A stretch of DNA of 15,352 nucleotides from DASZPL01 sp035550315 (GCA_035550315.1 DASZPL010000074.1:1-15352); one strand, 5' to 3'; counted from the stretch's first letter, positions 7,906 to 15,196 are shown. Notes: generated by a model not told the origin, from the letters alone. Program-made: numbers and translations.

Positions 7906-8949
7906 ATGGCGGAAGGCGCGGCGGTCAGCGACGCGGAGCTGGCTGCGCTGCCGAAGGCCCACCTGCATCTGCACCTGACCGGCGGGATGCGCCACGAGAC
8001 GCTGCTGGACCTCGCGGCGCGCCACGGCGTCACCCTGCCGGAGCGGCTGGTCGACGAGATCCCCGACAACTGGCGGCTGCTGGGCTGGGCGAGGTTCCAG
8101 CGGCTGTATGACCTGGCGCGCGGCGTGCTGCGGTCCGCCGCCGACATCGACCGGCTGGTGCTGGAGATCGCCGAGGACGAGCGCGCGGCGGGGTCGCGAT
8201 GGCTCGAGCTGCAGATCACGCCGACCGGGTACGCCGCGCGGCTCGGCGACCTGGTCACGGCCATGGAGGTGTTCTGCGCGGCGGCGGCGGCAGCCGAGGC
8301 CGCGACCGGCGTCGGCATCCGGCTGATCGTCGCGGCGAACCGGACCCGGCCACCGTGGGAGGCGGAGACGCTGGCGCGGCTGGCGGTGCGGTGGTCGCCG
8401 CACGGGGTGGTCGGCTTCGGGCTGTCGAACGACGAGCGGCAGGGCATGCCGGAGGCGTACGCCAAGGCGTTCCGGATCGCGCACGAGGGCGGGCTGGCGG
8501 CGATGCCGCACGCCGGCGAGCTGCTGGGAGCCGACTCGGTGGCGCGAGCCGTGGCGGCGTTCGCGCCGGTGCGGATCGGTCACGGCGTGCGGGCGGCGGA
8601 GGACCGGGCCGTGCTCGCGCTGCTCGCCGACCGCGGCATTGCCTGCGAGGTATGCCCCGCGTCGAACGTCGCGCTGGGCGTCTTCGACGAGCACGCCGCG
8701 GTCCCGCTGCGCACGCTCGAAGCCGCCGGCGTGCCCGTCGTCCTGGCGGCGGACGACCCGCTGCTGTTCGGCGCCGGGCTGGTGGCGCAGTACGCCGTCG
8801 CGCGCGACCTGCACGGTTACGACCGGGCGGATCTGGCGCGGCTGGCCCGCACCTCGGTGACGACGTCGATGATGCCGCCGGAGCGCGCCGCCGGCGTCCT
8901 GGCCGACATCGACCGCTGGCTGGCGGGGGAGCTCGCGGCGGCACCGTAG
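7906..8949 (+). CDS. add: Adenosine deaminase
   Basis: This 347-residue metal-dependent hydrolase has the adenosine deaminase pattern: zinc ligands H21 and H23 in HLHLHLTGG, H202 and catalytic E205 in PHAGE, H226 in IGHGVRA and the D283-D284 pair in AADDPLLFG. It converts adenosine or deoxyadenosine to inosine or deoxyinosine in purine salvage. Segments such as FGLSNDERQGM and CEVCPASNVALGV are as in the actinomycete Add subgroup. The ATG at 7906 was chosen because the conserved domain begins about 15 residues later; the open frame upstream is antisense to xthA. typA follows 11 nt after the stop, so the two probably share a transcript. Related deaminases (adenine, aminofutalosine) cannot be wholly excluded. 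Confidence 0.9.
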   Translation: MAEGAAVSDAELAALPKAHLHLHLTGGMRHETLLDLAARHGVTLPERLVDEIPDNWRLLGWARFQRLYDLARGVLRSAADIDRLVLEIAEDERAAGSRWLELQITPTGYAARLGDLVTAMEVFCAAAAAAEAATGVGIRLIVAANRTRPPWEAETLARLAVRWSPHGVVGFGLSNDERQGMPEAYAKAFRIAHEGGLAAMPHAGELLGADSVARAVAAFAPVRIGHGVRAAEDRAVLALLADRGIACEVCPASNVALGVFDEHAAVPLRTLEAAGVPVVLAADDPLLFGAGLVAQYAVARDLHGYDRADLARLARTSVTTSMMPPERAAGVLADIDRWLAGELAAAP

Positions 8950-8960
8950 CCTCGACTGTC

Positions 8961-10811
8961 GTGGCCATCCGCTCCGAGCTCCGCAACATCGCGATCGTCG
9001 CGCACGTCGACCACGGCAAGACGACGCTCGTCGACGCCATGTTGTGGCAGTCCGGCGCGTTCTCCGCGCACCAGGCCGAGGAGGGCGGGGTCAACGAGCG
9101 GGTGCTCGACTCGATGGATCTCGAGCGCGAGAAGGGCATCACGATCCTCGCCAAGCACACCGCGGTGCGCCACGGCGACCTGACGATCAACATCGTCGAC
9201 ACGCCCGGGCACGCCGACTTCGGCGGCGAAGTCGAGCGAGGTTTGTCGATGGTCGACGGCGTCGCGTTGCTGGTCGATGCCTCCGAGGGCCCGCTGCCGC
9301 AGACCCGGTTCGTGTTGCGCAAGGCGCTCGCGCTCGACCTCCCAGTGATCCTGATCGTCAACAAGGTCGACCGCTCCGACGCCCGGATCGCCGAGGTGGT
9401 CGACGAGACCTACGAGCTGTTCCTCGACCTCGACGCCACCGAGCATCAGATCGACTTCCCGATCGTCTACTGCCAGGCCAAGTCCGGGCAGGCGTCACTG
9501 GAACGGCCGGCCGACGGCCACAGCCCGGACAGCCCGAACCTCGAGCCGCTGTTCGCGACGATCCGCGACACCATCCCGCCGCCGTCGTACGACGAAACGG
9601 CGCCGTTGCAGGCGCACGTCACGAACCTCGACGCCTCGCCGTACCTCGGCCGGCTCGCCCTCTGCCGGGTGCACAACGGCTGGCTGAAGAAGGGACAGAC
9701 GGTCGCCTGGTGCCGGCGCGACGGCAGCGTCAATCGGGTGCGGCTGACCGAACTGCTCGGCACCGTGGCGCTGGACCGGGTGCCGATCGACGCGGCCGGC
9801 CCCGGCGACATCGTCGCGATCGCCGGCATCCCCGACATCACGATCGGGGAGACCATCGCCGACCCGGACGACCCGCGGGCGCTGCCCGTCATCACGATCG
9901 ACGAGCCCAACCTGTCGATGACGATCGGCATCAACACCTCGCCGATGGCGGGCCGGTCCGGCAGCAAGCTCACCGCCCGGCTGGTGAAGAACCGGCTCGA
10001 CGCTGAGACCGTCGGCAACGTCTCGATTCGCGTGCTGCCGACTGACCGGCCGGACACCTGGGAGGTGCAGGGGCGGGGCGAGCTGCAGCTCGCGGTGCTC
10101 GTCGAGATCATGCGGCGGGAGGGCTTCGAGCTCACCGTCGGCAAGCCGCAGGTGGTGACCCGCGAGATCGACGGCAAGGTGCACGAACCGGTCGAGCGGC
10201 TGACCATCGACGTACCTGCCGACTACCAGGGCGTGGTGATCCAGCTGCTGGCGCTGCGCAAGGGGCGACTCGAGCAGATGGTCGACCATGGCACCGGCTG
10301 GATCCGGATGGAGCACGTCGTGCCGGCGCGCGGGCTGATCGGGTTCCGCACCGAGTTCCTCACCGAGACCCGCGGCACCGGCTTGTTGCACCACGTGCAC
10401 GAGCGCTACGAGCCGTGGCACGGCGAGCTGCGGACCCGGCCGACGGGATCGCTGGTCGCCGACCGCGCCGGGATGACGACGGCGTTCGCGCTCGCCAACC
10501 TGCAGGAGCGCGGCACCATGTTCGTCGGCCCGGGTAGCGAGGTCTACGAGGGGATGATCGTCGGCGAGAACGCCCGGTCGGATGACATCGACGTCAACCC
10601 GACGAAGGAGAAGAAGCTCACCAACATGCGCTCGTCGACCGCCGACGTACTGGTGCCGTTGATTCCGCATCGCCAGGTCGGCCTCGAGCAGGCGCTGGAG
10701 TTCTGCCGCGAGGACGAGTGCGTCGAAGTCACGCCCGACGCCGTCCGGCTGCGCAAGCTCGTGCTCGACGCCGCCACCCGCTACCGCACCGCCAAACGCA
10801 CGCGCTCCTAA
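8961..10811 (+). CDS. typA: Translational GTPase TypA/BipA
   Basis: This 616-residue GTPase has all G motifs: G1 AHVDHGKT (14-21), G3 DTPGH (80-84) and G4 NKVD (134-137), with the switch I EREKGITI segment. Downstream are the elongation-factor beta barrel (SPYLGRLALCRVHNG), the EF-G-like domains and the BipA-specific C-terminal part (GPGSEVYEGMIVGENAR, then NPTKEKKLTNMRSS). TypA binds the ribosome and supports 50S assembly and growth under stress or low temperature. Length is normal for the family. The start GTG 8961 lies 11 nt after add; the expected IRSELRNIAIVAHVDHGK start supports it, though no strong Shine-Dalgarno is visible. A palindromic repeat unit begins 50 nt after the stop and may end the transcript. 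Confidence 0.95.
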   Translation: MAIRSELRNIAIVAHVDHGKTTLVDAMLWQSGAFSAHQAEEGGVNERVLDSMDLEREKGITILAKHTAVRHGDLTINIVDTPGHADFGGEVERGLSMVDGVALLVDASEGPLPQTRFVLRKALALDLPVILIVNKVDRSDARIAEVVDETYELFLDLDATEHQIDFPIVYCQAKSGQASLERPADGHSPDSPNLEPLFATIRDTIPPPSYDETAPLQAHVTNLDASPYLGRLALCRVHNGWLKKGQTVAWCRRDGSVNRVRLTELLGTVALDRVPIDAAGPGDIVAIAGIPDITIGETIADPDDPRALPVITIDEPNLSMTIGINTSPMAGRSGSKLTARLVKNRLDAETVGNVSIRVLPTDRPDTWEVQGRGELQLAVLVEIMRREGFELTVGKPQVVTREIDGKVHEPVERLTIDVPADYQGVVIQLLALRKGRLEQMVDHGTGWIRMEHVVPARGLIGFRTEFLTETRGTGLLHHVHERYEPWHGELRTRPTGSLVADRAGMTTAFALANLQERGTMFVGPGSEVYEGMIVGENARSDDIDVNPTKEKKLTNMRSSTADVLVPLIPHRQVGLEQALEFCREDECVEVTPDAVRLRKLVLDAATRYRTAKRTRS

Positions 10812-10861
10812 CCCGCGCGCGCAATCCCGCCGACGTCCCCGAGCCGCGGCCCCCGCAGCCG

Positions 10862-10944
10862 CGATCATGGCGTTAGTGACGTCCCGGATCCGCGATCATG
10901 GCGTTAGTGACGCACTAACGCCATGATCGTCGGGAAAGCTGGTC
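10862..10944. repeat. Left copy of an 83-bp palindromic repeat unit
   Basis: The unit comprises a direct half-copy of the 20-mer CGATCATGGCGTTAGTGACG (10862-10881), an 11-bp spacer, then a perfect hairpin (10893-10929) and the tail TCGGGAAAGCTGGTC (10930-10944). A second unit with the same layout sits at 12075-12157; counted by eye, 76 of 83 positions match without gaps, and the last 54 bp differ at one position. The unit starts 50 nt after the typA stop. It contains no gene. Confidence 0.92.
10893..10929. terminator. Perfect 17-bp stem, 3-nt loop hairpin after typA (possible terminator)
   Basis: CGATCATGGCGTTAGTG at 10893-10909 is followed by loop ACG and its exact reverse complement at 10913-10929. 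No T-run follows on either strand, so it is not a canonical intrinsic terminator, but actinobacterial terminators without U-tracts are known. Its position after typA fits transcript ending or 3' protection; its recurrence at 12106-12142 argues it is mainly a repeat-family palindrome. Confidence 0.5.
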
Positions 10945-10946
10945 GG

Positions 10947-10960
10947 TAACGCCATGATCG
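10947..10960. repeat. Extra inverted half-copy of the palindrome, left side only
   Basis: TAACGCCATGATCG repeats the 3' arm of the hairpin (14 of its 17 bases) just after the left unit and is itself flanked by GGTCG (10941-10945) and CGACC (10959-10963). The right cluster lacks it. It lies about 60 nt upstream of the annotated start of the DUF559-family gene, in its presumed promoter region. Confidence 0.8.
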
Positions 10961-11021
10961 ACCGGTAGGCACAGGGTCGATCGGCATCCACAGGTTCGGT
11001 GCCTGGCGCTTTTCGACGCCC

Positions 11022-12044
11022 GTGGGCTTGCACGCTGCCGACATGGTTTCGCCCTCGGGTCTCCCGTTGACTGGTTTGCCGCTCATGCCGACAGCGCGCC
11101 GGACGCTGGTCGCGACTGGTGGATTTGACGATGCGCAGCTCACGGCGATGATTCGCAGCGGCGTCCTGGTGACGCCGTTTCGTGGCGTCGTGGGTCCGCA
11201 GGAGGTCTCGCGGTCGCCGATGGCACGATTCGCAGCCGCGCTGGCCTGCCAAGACATCACTGCTGCTCTCGGTCATCGGTCGGCCGCGGTGGCGAGCCGG
11301 CTGCGGTGGGTGCCGGAGTCGTGGCGAGAAGCGGACGCCGTCGTCGACGTCGTCGTACCGAGAACCGATGCCCGGCGTCACCGATCAGGCCTGCGGTTGC
11401 ACCGCGCGCTGCTTGACCCGGCGGATGTGACGGTGATTGACGGATTGCGGTGCACGAGCGTCGCCCGGACGTTGGCCGATCTGGCACGCAACCGCCGAGA
11501 GCCCCGTCTGCTCGTGGTCCAAATCCTCGACGGCGCGCTTCGCGACGGCCTGGTCACCGAGGATCAGCTGCAGTCAACGGTGGATCGGTTAGCAGGTCTG
11601 CGCGGAGTCGTGCGAGCACGGCAGCTCATTGCGTTCGGTCGCAATGGCGTGGACTCGCCCAAGGAGACCGAGCTTCGGCTCGCGCTGCTCGACGGCGGCG
11701 TACCGCACGTCGACGTGGACATCCGGATCACCGATCGCGACGGCGTACTGCTTGCCCGCGGTGACATCGGCGAGCGGGACCTGTTGCTGTGGGGCGAGTA
11801 CGACGGCTATGACGTCCACTCCCAACGCGATGTGTTCAACAGTGATCGCCGCGGCGATCGTTGGCTGGAACGTCGCGGCTGGCACGTCATGCGGTTCACG
11901 AACGACGACCTTCAGCGGCCGTGGCGTCTGGTGTCGGAATGGCTCACCGCCCGGGCCGCCGCGCCCGCCCGGATCGCCGCGATGCGGCCTGACCGCTCGC
12001 CCGAAGTCGCCGCGGCCCGCCGCGCCCTCGGCCTCGACCGCTAA
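11022..12044 (+). CDS. DUF559-like protein with AbiEi-type N-terminal region, putative PD-(D/E)XK nuclease
   Basis: The 340-residue protein resembles the abundant actinobacterial family annotated as AbiEi-like or DUF559 proteins. Residues about 25-130 fit the AbiEi-type N-terminal region, including the segment GVLVTPFRGVVGP and the HRSAA segment. The C-terminal part (about 210-310) fits a Vsr-like PD-(D/E)XK fold: SPKETELRL (E215/E217), D248 in RGDIGERD, E259 and D261 in GEYDGYDVH, and the closing RRGWHVMRFTNDDL. Vsr-type enzymes nick DNA; whether this protein does is untested. GTG 11022 is the longest start; ATG 11043 and ATG 11085 are in-frame alternatives and 11043 is quite likely. It stands alone, bracketed by two copies of an 83-bp palindromic unit, and no partner toxin gene is adjacent. 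Confidence 0.75.
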   Translation: MGLHAADMVSPSGLPLTGLPLMPTARRTLVATGGFDDAQLTAMIRSGVLVTPFRGVVGPQEVSRSPMARFAAALACQDITAALGHRSAAVASRLRWVPESWREADAVVDVVVPRTDARRHRSGLRLHRALLDPADVTVIDGLRCTSVARTLADLARNRREPRLLVVQILDGALRDGLVTEDQLQSTVDRLAGLRGVVRARQLIAFGRNGVDSPKETELRLALLDGGVPHVDVDIRITDRDGVLLARGDIGERDLLLWGEYDGYDVHSQRDVFNSDRRGDRWLERRGWHVMRFTNDDLQRPWRLVSEWLTARAAAPARIAAMRPDRSPEVAAARRALGLDR

Positions 12045-12074
12045 CCCGGCCTCCGCATCTCGCCGCCTTCGCGA

Positions 12075-12157
12075 CGATCATGGCGTTACTCACGCCTCGG
12101 GCCCGCGATCATGGCGTTAGTGACGCACCAACGCCATGATCGTCGGGAAAGCTGGTC
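12075..12157. repeat. Right copy of the 83-bp palindromic repeat unit
   Basis: This has the same order as the left unit: a direct half-copy (12075-12094, two mismatches to the left one), an 11-bp spacer, a hairpin (12106-12142) and the tail TCGGGAAAGCTGGTC (12143-12157). It is in the same orientation, 1213 bp from the left copy, and starts 30 nt after the DUF559-like gene. It fills the convergent gap before the dehydrogenase gene, which ends at 12184. Confidence 0.92.
12106..12142. terminator. 17-bp hairpin in the convergent intergenic gap (possible bidirectional terminator)
   Basis: It is the counterpart of the hairpin at 10893-10929, with one stem mismatch because CACCAACG replaces CACTAACG in the 3' arm. 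It lies between the ends of two convergent genes (12044 and 12184), where a bidirectional terminator would be useful. There is no T-run on either side. Confidence 0.45.
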
Positions 12158-12183
12158 ACTAGCCGCGTTCTGCTGCTTGTGCG

Positions 12184-13113
12184 CTAGCCGCGCAATGCGT
12201 CGTAGGTGACGCCGGTGAGTTCTTCGGAGACGGCCCAGAGGCGGGCGGCGGTCTCGGGGTCGCGGGAGATGGCGTTGGAGCCGACCCGCTTCGGGTAGCC
12301 GAAGCTCTCCATCGGGCCGTTCGGGCCGAAGTACTCGCCGCCGTGCACGTCCGGAGCGGTCGCGGCGTACAGCTGCGGCAACGCGCCCTTGTCGGCCGAC
12401 TGGCCGACCAGCCGGATGCCGAAGACCAAGAACGTCTCCTTGAACCGGTTGCCCGCGGCGTTGCCCCGCACCAGGTTGGTCGCGGCGGTGCCCGGGTGCG
12501 CGGCCACGCTGATCAGCGCCGCGTCCACCGCCGACAGCCGGCGCTGCAGCTCGAACGCGAACAGCAGGTTCGCCAGCTTGGTGTCGGAGTACACCTTCCA
12601 GCTGAAGTAGCTGCGCTCGTGCATCAGGTCGTCGAAGTTGATCCGGCCCGGCTTGTGCGCCGTGCTGCTGACCGTCACGACCCGGGCGCCCTCGCGGTGC
12701 AGCATCCGCGGGAGCAGCAACCCGGTCAGCGCGAAGTGCCCGAGGTGGTTGGTGCCGAACTGCCGCTCGAACCCGTCGGCGGTCAGGCTGCGCGGGATCG
12801 CCATGACGCCGGCGTTGTTGATCAGCAGGTCGACCGTCGGGTACGACGCGGCGACCGCATCGGCGAAGCTGCGGATGCTGGTGAGGTCGGCCATGTCGAG
12901 GGCCCGCAGGTCGAGCTGCGCGCCCGGCACGTCGCCCTGGATCTTGGCCATCGCGTCGTTGCCGCGCTCCAGGTCGCGGCAGCCCATGACGACCCGGGCG
13001 CCGGCCCGGGCCAGCTCCCGGGCGGTGACCAGCCCGAGGCCGCTGTTCGCGCCGGTGACGACCGCGACCCGGCCCGACTGATCCGGGATGTCGCGGGTGG
13101 TCCACCTCCCCAT
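12184..13113 (-). CDS. Short-chain dehydrogenase/reductase (protochlorophyllide reductase/retinol dehydrogenase-like)
   Basis: This 309-residue SDR has the NAD(P) glycine motif TGANSGLG (20-27), NNAG (99-102), the catalytic serine pair at 149-150 in VTVSS and the catalytic Y175-x3-K179 in YSDTK. Arg46 in GCRDLERG suggests NADP(H) preference. The C-terminal layout, including YFGPNGPMESFGYPKRV, is typical of the actinobacterial oxidoreductase group often annotated as protochlorophyllide-reductase- or retinol-dehydrogenase-like; the true substrate is unknown. The start is ATG 13113, since the conserved fold begins at once; ATG 13122 is an alternative, and upstream in-frame sequence overlaps the structured region at 13.2-13.3 kb and is low-complexity. 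It appears monocistronic and converges on the DUF559-like gene. Confidence 0.92.
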   Translation of the reverse strand: MGRWTTRDIPDQSGRVAVVTGANSGLGLVTARELARAGARVVMGCRDLERGNDAMAKIQGDVPGAQLDLRALDMADLTSIRSFADAVAASYPTVDLLINNAGVMAIPRSLTADGFERQFGTNHLGHFALTGLLLPRMLHREGARVVTVSSTAHKPGRINFDDLMHERSYFSWKVYSDTKLANLLFAFELQRRLSAVDAALISVAAHPGTAATNLVRGNAAGNRFKETFLVFGIRLVGQSADKGALPQLYAATAPDVHGGEYFGPNGPMESFGYPKRVGSNAISRDPETAARLWAVSEELTGVTYDALRG

Positions 13114-13198
13114 GCGGCACATGCTGCCACGGCACCGGGCGTCCGGCTCGCCGTCCACGGCCTGTGCCGGAATGCCGGGCGGCTGCGCTACGTTGGCT

Positions 13199-13340
13199 AG
13201 TACGGCGTCCGAACGGGCGCTCGCCGGCTCGATCCATGGCCCCCGGTCCCAACCTTTGTCGCTTCGAGCGAACCAGTGCCGAGAGGCAGACCTGGCGGGT
13301 CGGCGCATGAGGGCCCCGGACGGCAGTCCGGGGCTTTTGT
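13199..13340 (+). ncRNA. Candidate structured small RNA ending in an intrinsic terminator
   Basis: Three hairpins follow one another: TCGCT/AGCGA with a TCG loop (13259-13271); CCAGTGCC and GGCA...CTGG closed by a GAGA (GNRA) tetraloop with a GAC bulge (13273-13295); and a strong terminator at 13313-13338. No credible + strand protein gene precedes it: the last + gene ends 1.15 kb upstream. The gap between the dehydrogenase start (13113) and the next gene end (13360) is otherwise empty. The 5' end is a guess; TACGTT at 13189-13194 could be a -10 element but no good -35 was found. I do not recognise the RNA family. Confidence 0.35.
13313..13338 (+). terminator. Rho-independent terminator
   Basis: GCCCCGGAC (13313-13321), loop GGCA, GTCCGGGGC (13326-13334), then TTTT. 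The 9-bp GC-rich stem is perfect and the T-run lies on the + strand, so it terminates rightward transcription. On the minus strand it lies 22 nt past the end of the 13360-13716 gene and could also stop that transcript, but without a U-tract. Confidence 0.85.
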
Positions 13341-13359
13341 GCGAGCGCGGTCGGTCGGG

Positions 13360-13716
13360 CTAGCCGTCGGCTGCGCCGGACGTGCGGTGGCCGCGCCGCC
13401 GCTCGAGTGTGCCGAAGTACGGCGAACCGTCCAGCTCGACGTCGCCGAGTGCGCCGCGCAGCAGCTGGATCGCGTTGCGGGTGAGCGCGTCAGCATCCGC
13501 CGGGTCGAGATCCAGCTCGACGGCGACACCGGCGGCACCCTCGCCCAAACCGACGGCGACCATCGCCGCGGCGCGCTCGGCCGCCGGCAACGTCGCCAAA
13601 GCCTGGTAGAGCCGCGCCACCAGCTCGCCGTCCGAGATGCCGGTGTTGGCGCTGACGTTGTCCGCGATCGTGCCGGGTGCCATTGGCCGCAGCCGGCGGG
13701 GTCGCTCCGAAGGCAT
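13360..13716 (-). CDS. Small hypothetical protein resembling sigma-70 region 4
   Basis: I do not recognise this 118-residue protein with confidence. Residues about 34-92 run in the pattern of a sigma-70 region 4: a helix ending LATLPAAERAAAMV, then GLGEG, then a possible helix-turn-helix AGVAVELDL ... ADALTRNAIQLLRGAL. There is no region 2, so it could not be a complete sigma factor; it may be a DNA-binding fragment or regulator, or a degenerate helical protein. The first 20 residues are basic and Pro-rich. ATG 13716 is the longest start; ATG 13683 (MAPGTIADN) is an alternative; neither has a clear Shine-Dalgarno. It lies 31 nt downstream of the luciferase-like gene on the same strand and may be co-transcribed with it. 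Confidence 0.6.
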   Translation of the reverse strand: MPSERPRRLRPMAPGTIADNVSANTGISDGELVARLYQALATLPAAERAAAMVAVGLGEGAAGVAVELDLDPADADALTRNAIQLLRGALGDVELDGSPYFGTLERRRGHRTSGAADG

Positions 13717-13747
13717 CAGCCACGGTACGTCGACCGCCCGGCCGAAG

Positions 13748-14671
13748 TCAGCCGCCGTGCGGCGCGAACTCCTCCAGCACCTCGTGGGCGACGTCCATCG
13801 AGCGCGCCGGGTCGGCGTCCGGCGCGCCGATCTGCTCGTCGAAGTTCAGGTCAAGGAAGACCTCGTCGGCGCCGTTCGCGGCGTACTCGTCGAGGTCGCT
13901 GCGGATCTTCGCTGCGGTGCCAGTCAGCGGCGGGTCATCGCTCGACGCGGTGTCGCGCAGCCGCACCACGCCGCGGATCACGATCCGGATGCCGGCCGGG
14001 TCGCGCCCGGCGGCCGCCGCCGCCTCGCGGATGATCCGGGCCGTGGCCGGCAGCTGGTCGGCCGGGAACCGGCTGGACGAGATCCAGCCGTCGGCGAGCC
14101 GCCCGGCCCGTCGGAGCGCCGGCTCCGCCGCGCCCCCGAGCAATACCGGGGGATGCGGCCGCTGCACCGGCTTCGGATCGACCCAGCCGCGCGGCACCTG
14201 GTAGAACTCGCCGCTGAACTCGATCGGCTCCTCGGTCCAGATCGCCCGCAGGCAAGCGAGGTACTCCTCGGCCCGTGCGCCCCGCCGGGCCATGTCCACA
14301 CCGACCGCGGCGAACTCCTCAGGCTCCCAGCCGAGCCCGAGGCCGGCGTCGAGCCGGCCCTGCGACACCACGTCGATGCTGGTCAGCGCCTTCGCCAGCA
14401 CGAGCGGCGCGTAGTACGGCAGGTTCACGACCGCCAAGCCCAGCCGGATCCGCGACGTGGCACCGGCCAGGAACGCCGCGACCACCAGGGAGTCGTGCAC
14501 GCTGCGGTACGGCGGGCCGAGCTGGCGCTCGGTCGGCCAATCCGGGTAGAGGATCCGGGTGAACGTCCACAAGCCGCGATAGCCGAGCGCCTCCGCGCGC
14601 TGCGCGATCGCGACCTGGTTAGCGGGCACCGCCCACGACCCCGACACCGGCGCCCCGAAGCCAAGGTCCAT
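13748..14671 (-). CDS. LLM class (luciferase-like) oxidoreductase, probably F420-dependent
   Basis: This 307-residue TIM-barrel protein has luciferase-like monooxygenase features: the N-terminal GSWAVPANQVAIAQRAEALG helix region, RIRLGLAVVNLPYYAPLVLAKALTSIDVVSQGR in the cofactor-binding part, GLGLGWEPEEFAAVGVD, and PVLLGGAAEPALRRAGRLADGW towards the C-terminus. This arrangement is typical of actinobacterial members that use coenzyme F420 rather than FMN. The substrate is unknown. ATG 14671 was chosen because the fold starts with MDLGFGAPV; further upstream the frame only reads antisense to the phosphatase gene. It is divergent from that gene with 42 nt between start codons, and precedes the small region-4-like gene by 31 nt. 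Confidence 0.9.
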   Translation of the reverse strand: MDLGFGAPVSGSWAVPANQVAIAQRAEALGYRGLWTFTRILYPDWPTERQLGPPYRSVHDSLVVAAFLAGATSRIRLGLAVVNLPYYAPLVLAKALTSIDVVSQGRLDAGLGLGWEPEEFAAVGVDMARRGARAEEYLACLRAIWTEEPIEFSGEFYQVPRGWVDPKPVQRPHPPVLLGGAAEPALRRAGRLADGWISSSRFPADQLPATARIIREAAAAAGRDPAGIRIVIRGVVRLRDTASSDDPPLTGTAAKIRSDLDEYAANGADEVFLDLNFDEQIGAPDADPARSMDVAHEVLEEFAPHGG

Positions 14672-14700
14672 GTCACCATCCAACACCGACCACGAAAGGC

Positions 14701-14706
14701 GAAGGG
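14701..14706 (+). promoter_or_regulatory. Ribosome binding site of the phosphatase gene
   Basis: GAAGGG lies 7 nt before GTG 14714 and supports that start. The 42-nt gap between the two divergent start codons (14672-14713) must also contain or overlap promoters for both directions; none is recognisable by eye. Confidence 0.55.
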
Positions 14707-14713
14707 CAACGGC

Positions 14714-15192
<479 letters not shown>

Positions 15193-15196
<4 letters not shown>

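Noticed and set aside
8199..8960. Upstream extension of the typA frame through the add gene
   Set aside because: The extension is Arg/Gly/Ala-rich and out of frame with add; TypA homologues start at the IRSELRN segment, at GTG 8961.
9495..10868. 457-codon minus-strand frame opposite typA
   Set aside because: It has the low-complexity composition of antisense to a high-GC gene, while typA on the + strand has intact G motifs throughout.
10862..10960. Repeat cluster as a CRISPR array
   Set aside because: The arms alternate in orientation, spacers are 11, 3 and 17 nt, and there are no cas genes.
10862..12157. The bracketed segment as a classical insertion sequence or composite transposon
   Set aside because: No transposase gene, no terminal inverted repeats at the outer ends and no clear target-site duplication.
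13199..13340. tRNA, SRP RNA or 6C RNA in the structured region
   Set aside because: No cloverleaf or CCA end, no SRP domain IV motif, and no C-rich loop pair; the GGCTCGATCC stretch resembles a T-loop but has no pairing stem.
13307..13363. 18-codon frame spanning the terminator hairpin (possible leader peptide)
   Set aside because: No Shine-Dalgarno, no run of one amino acid codon as in attenuator leaders, and no + strand gene follows within 1.3 kb.
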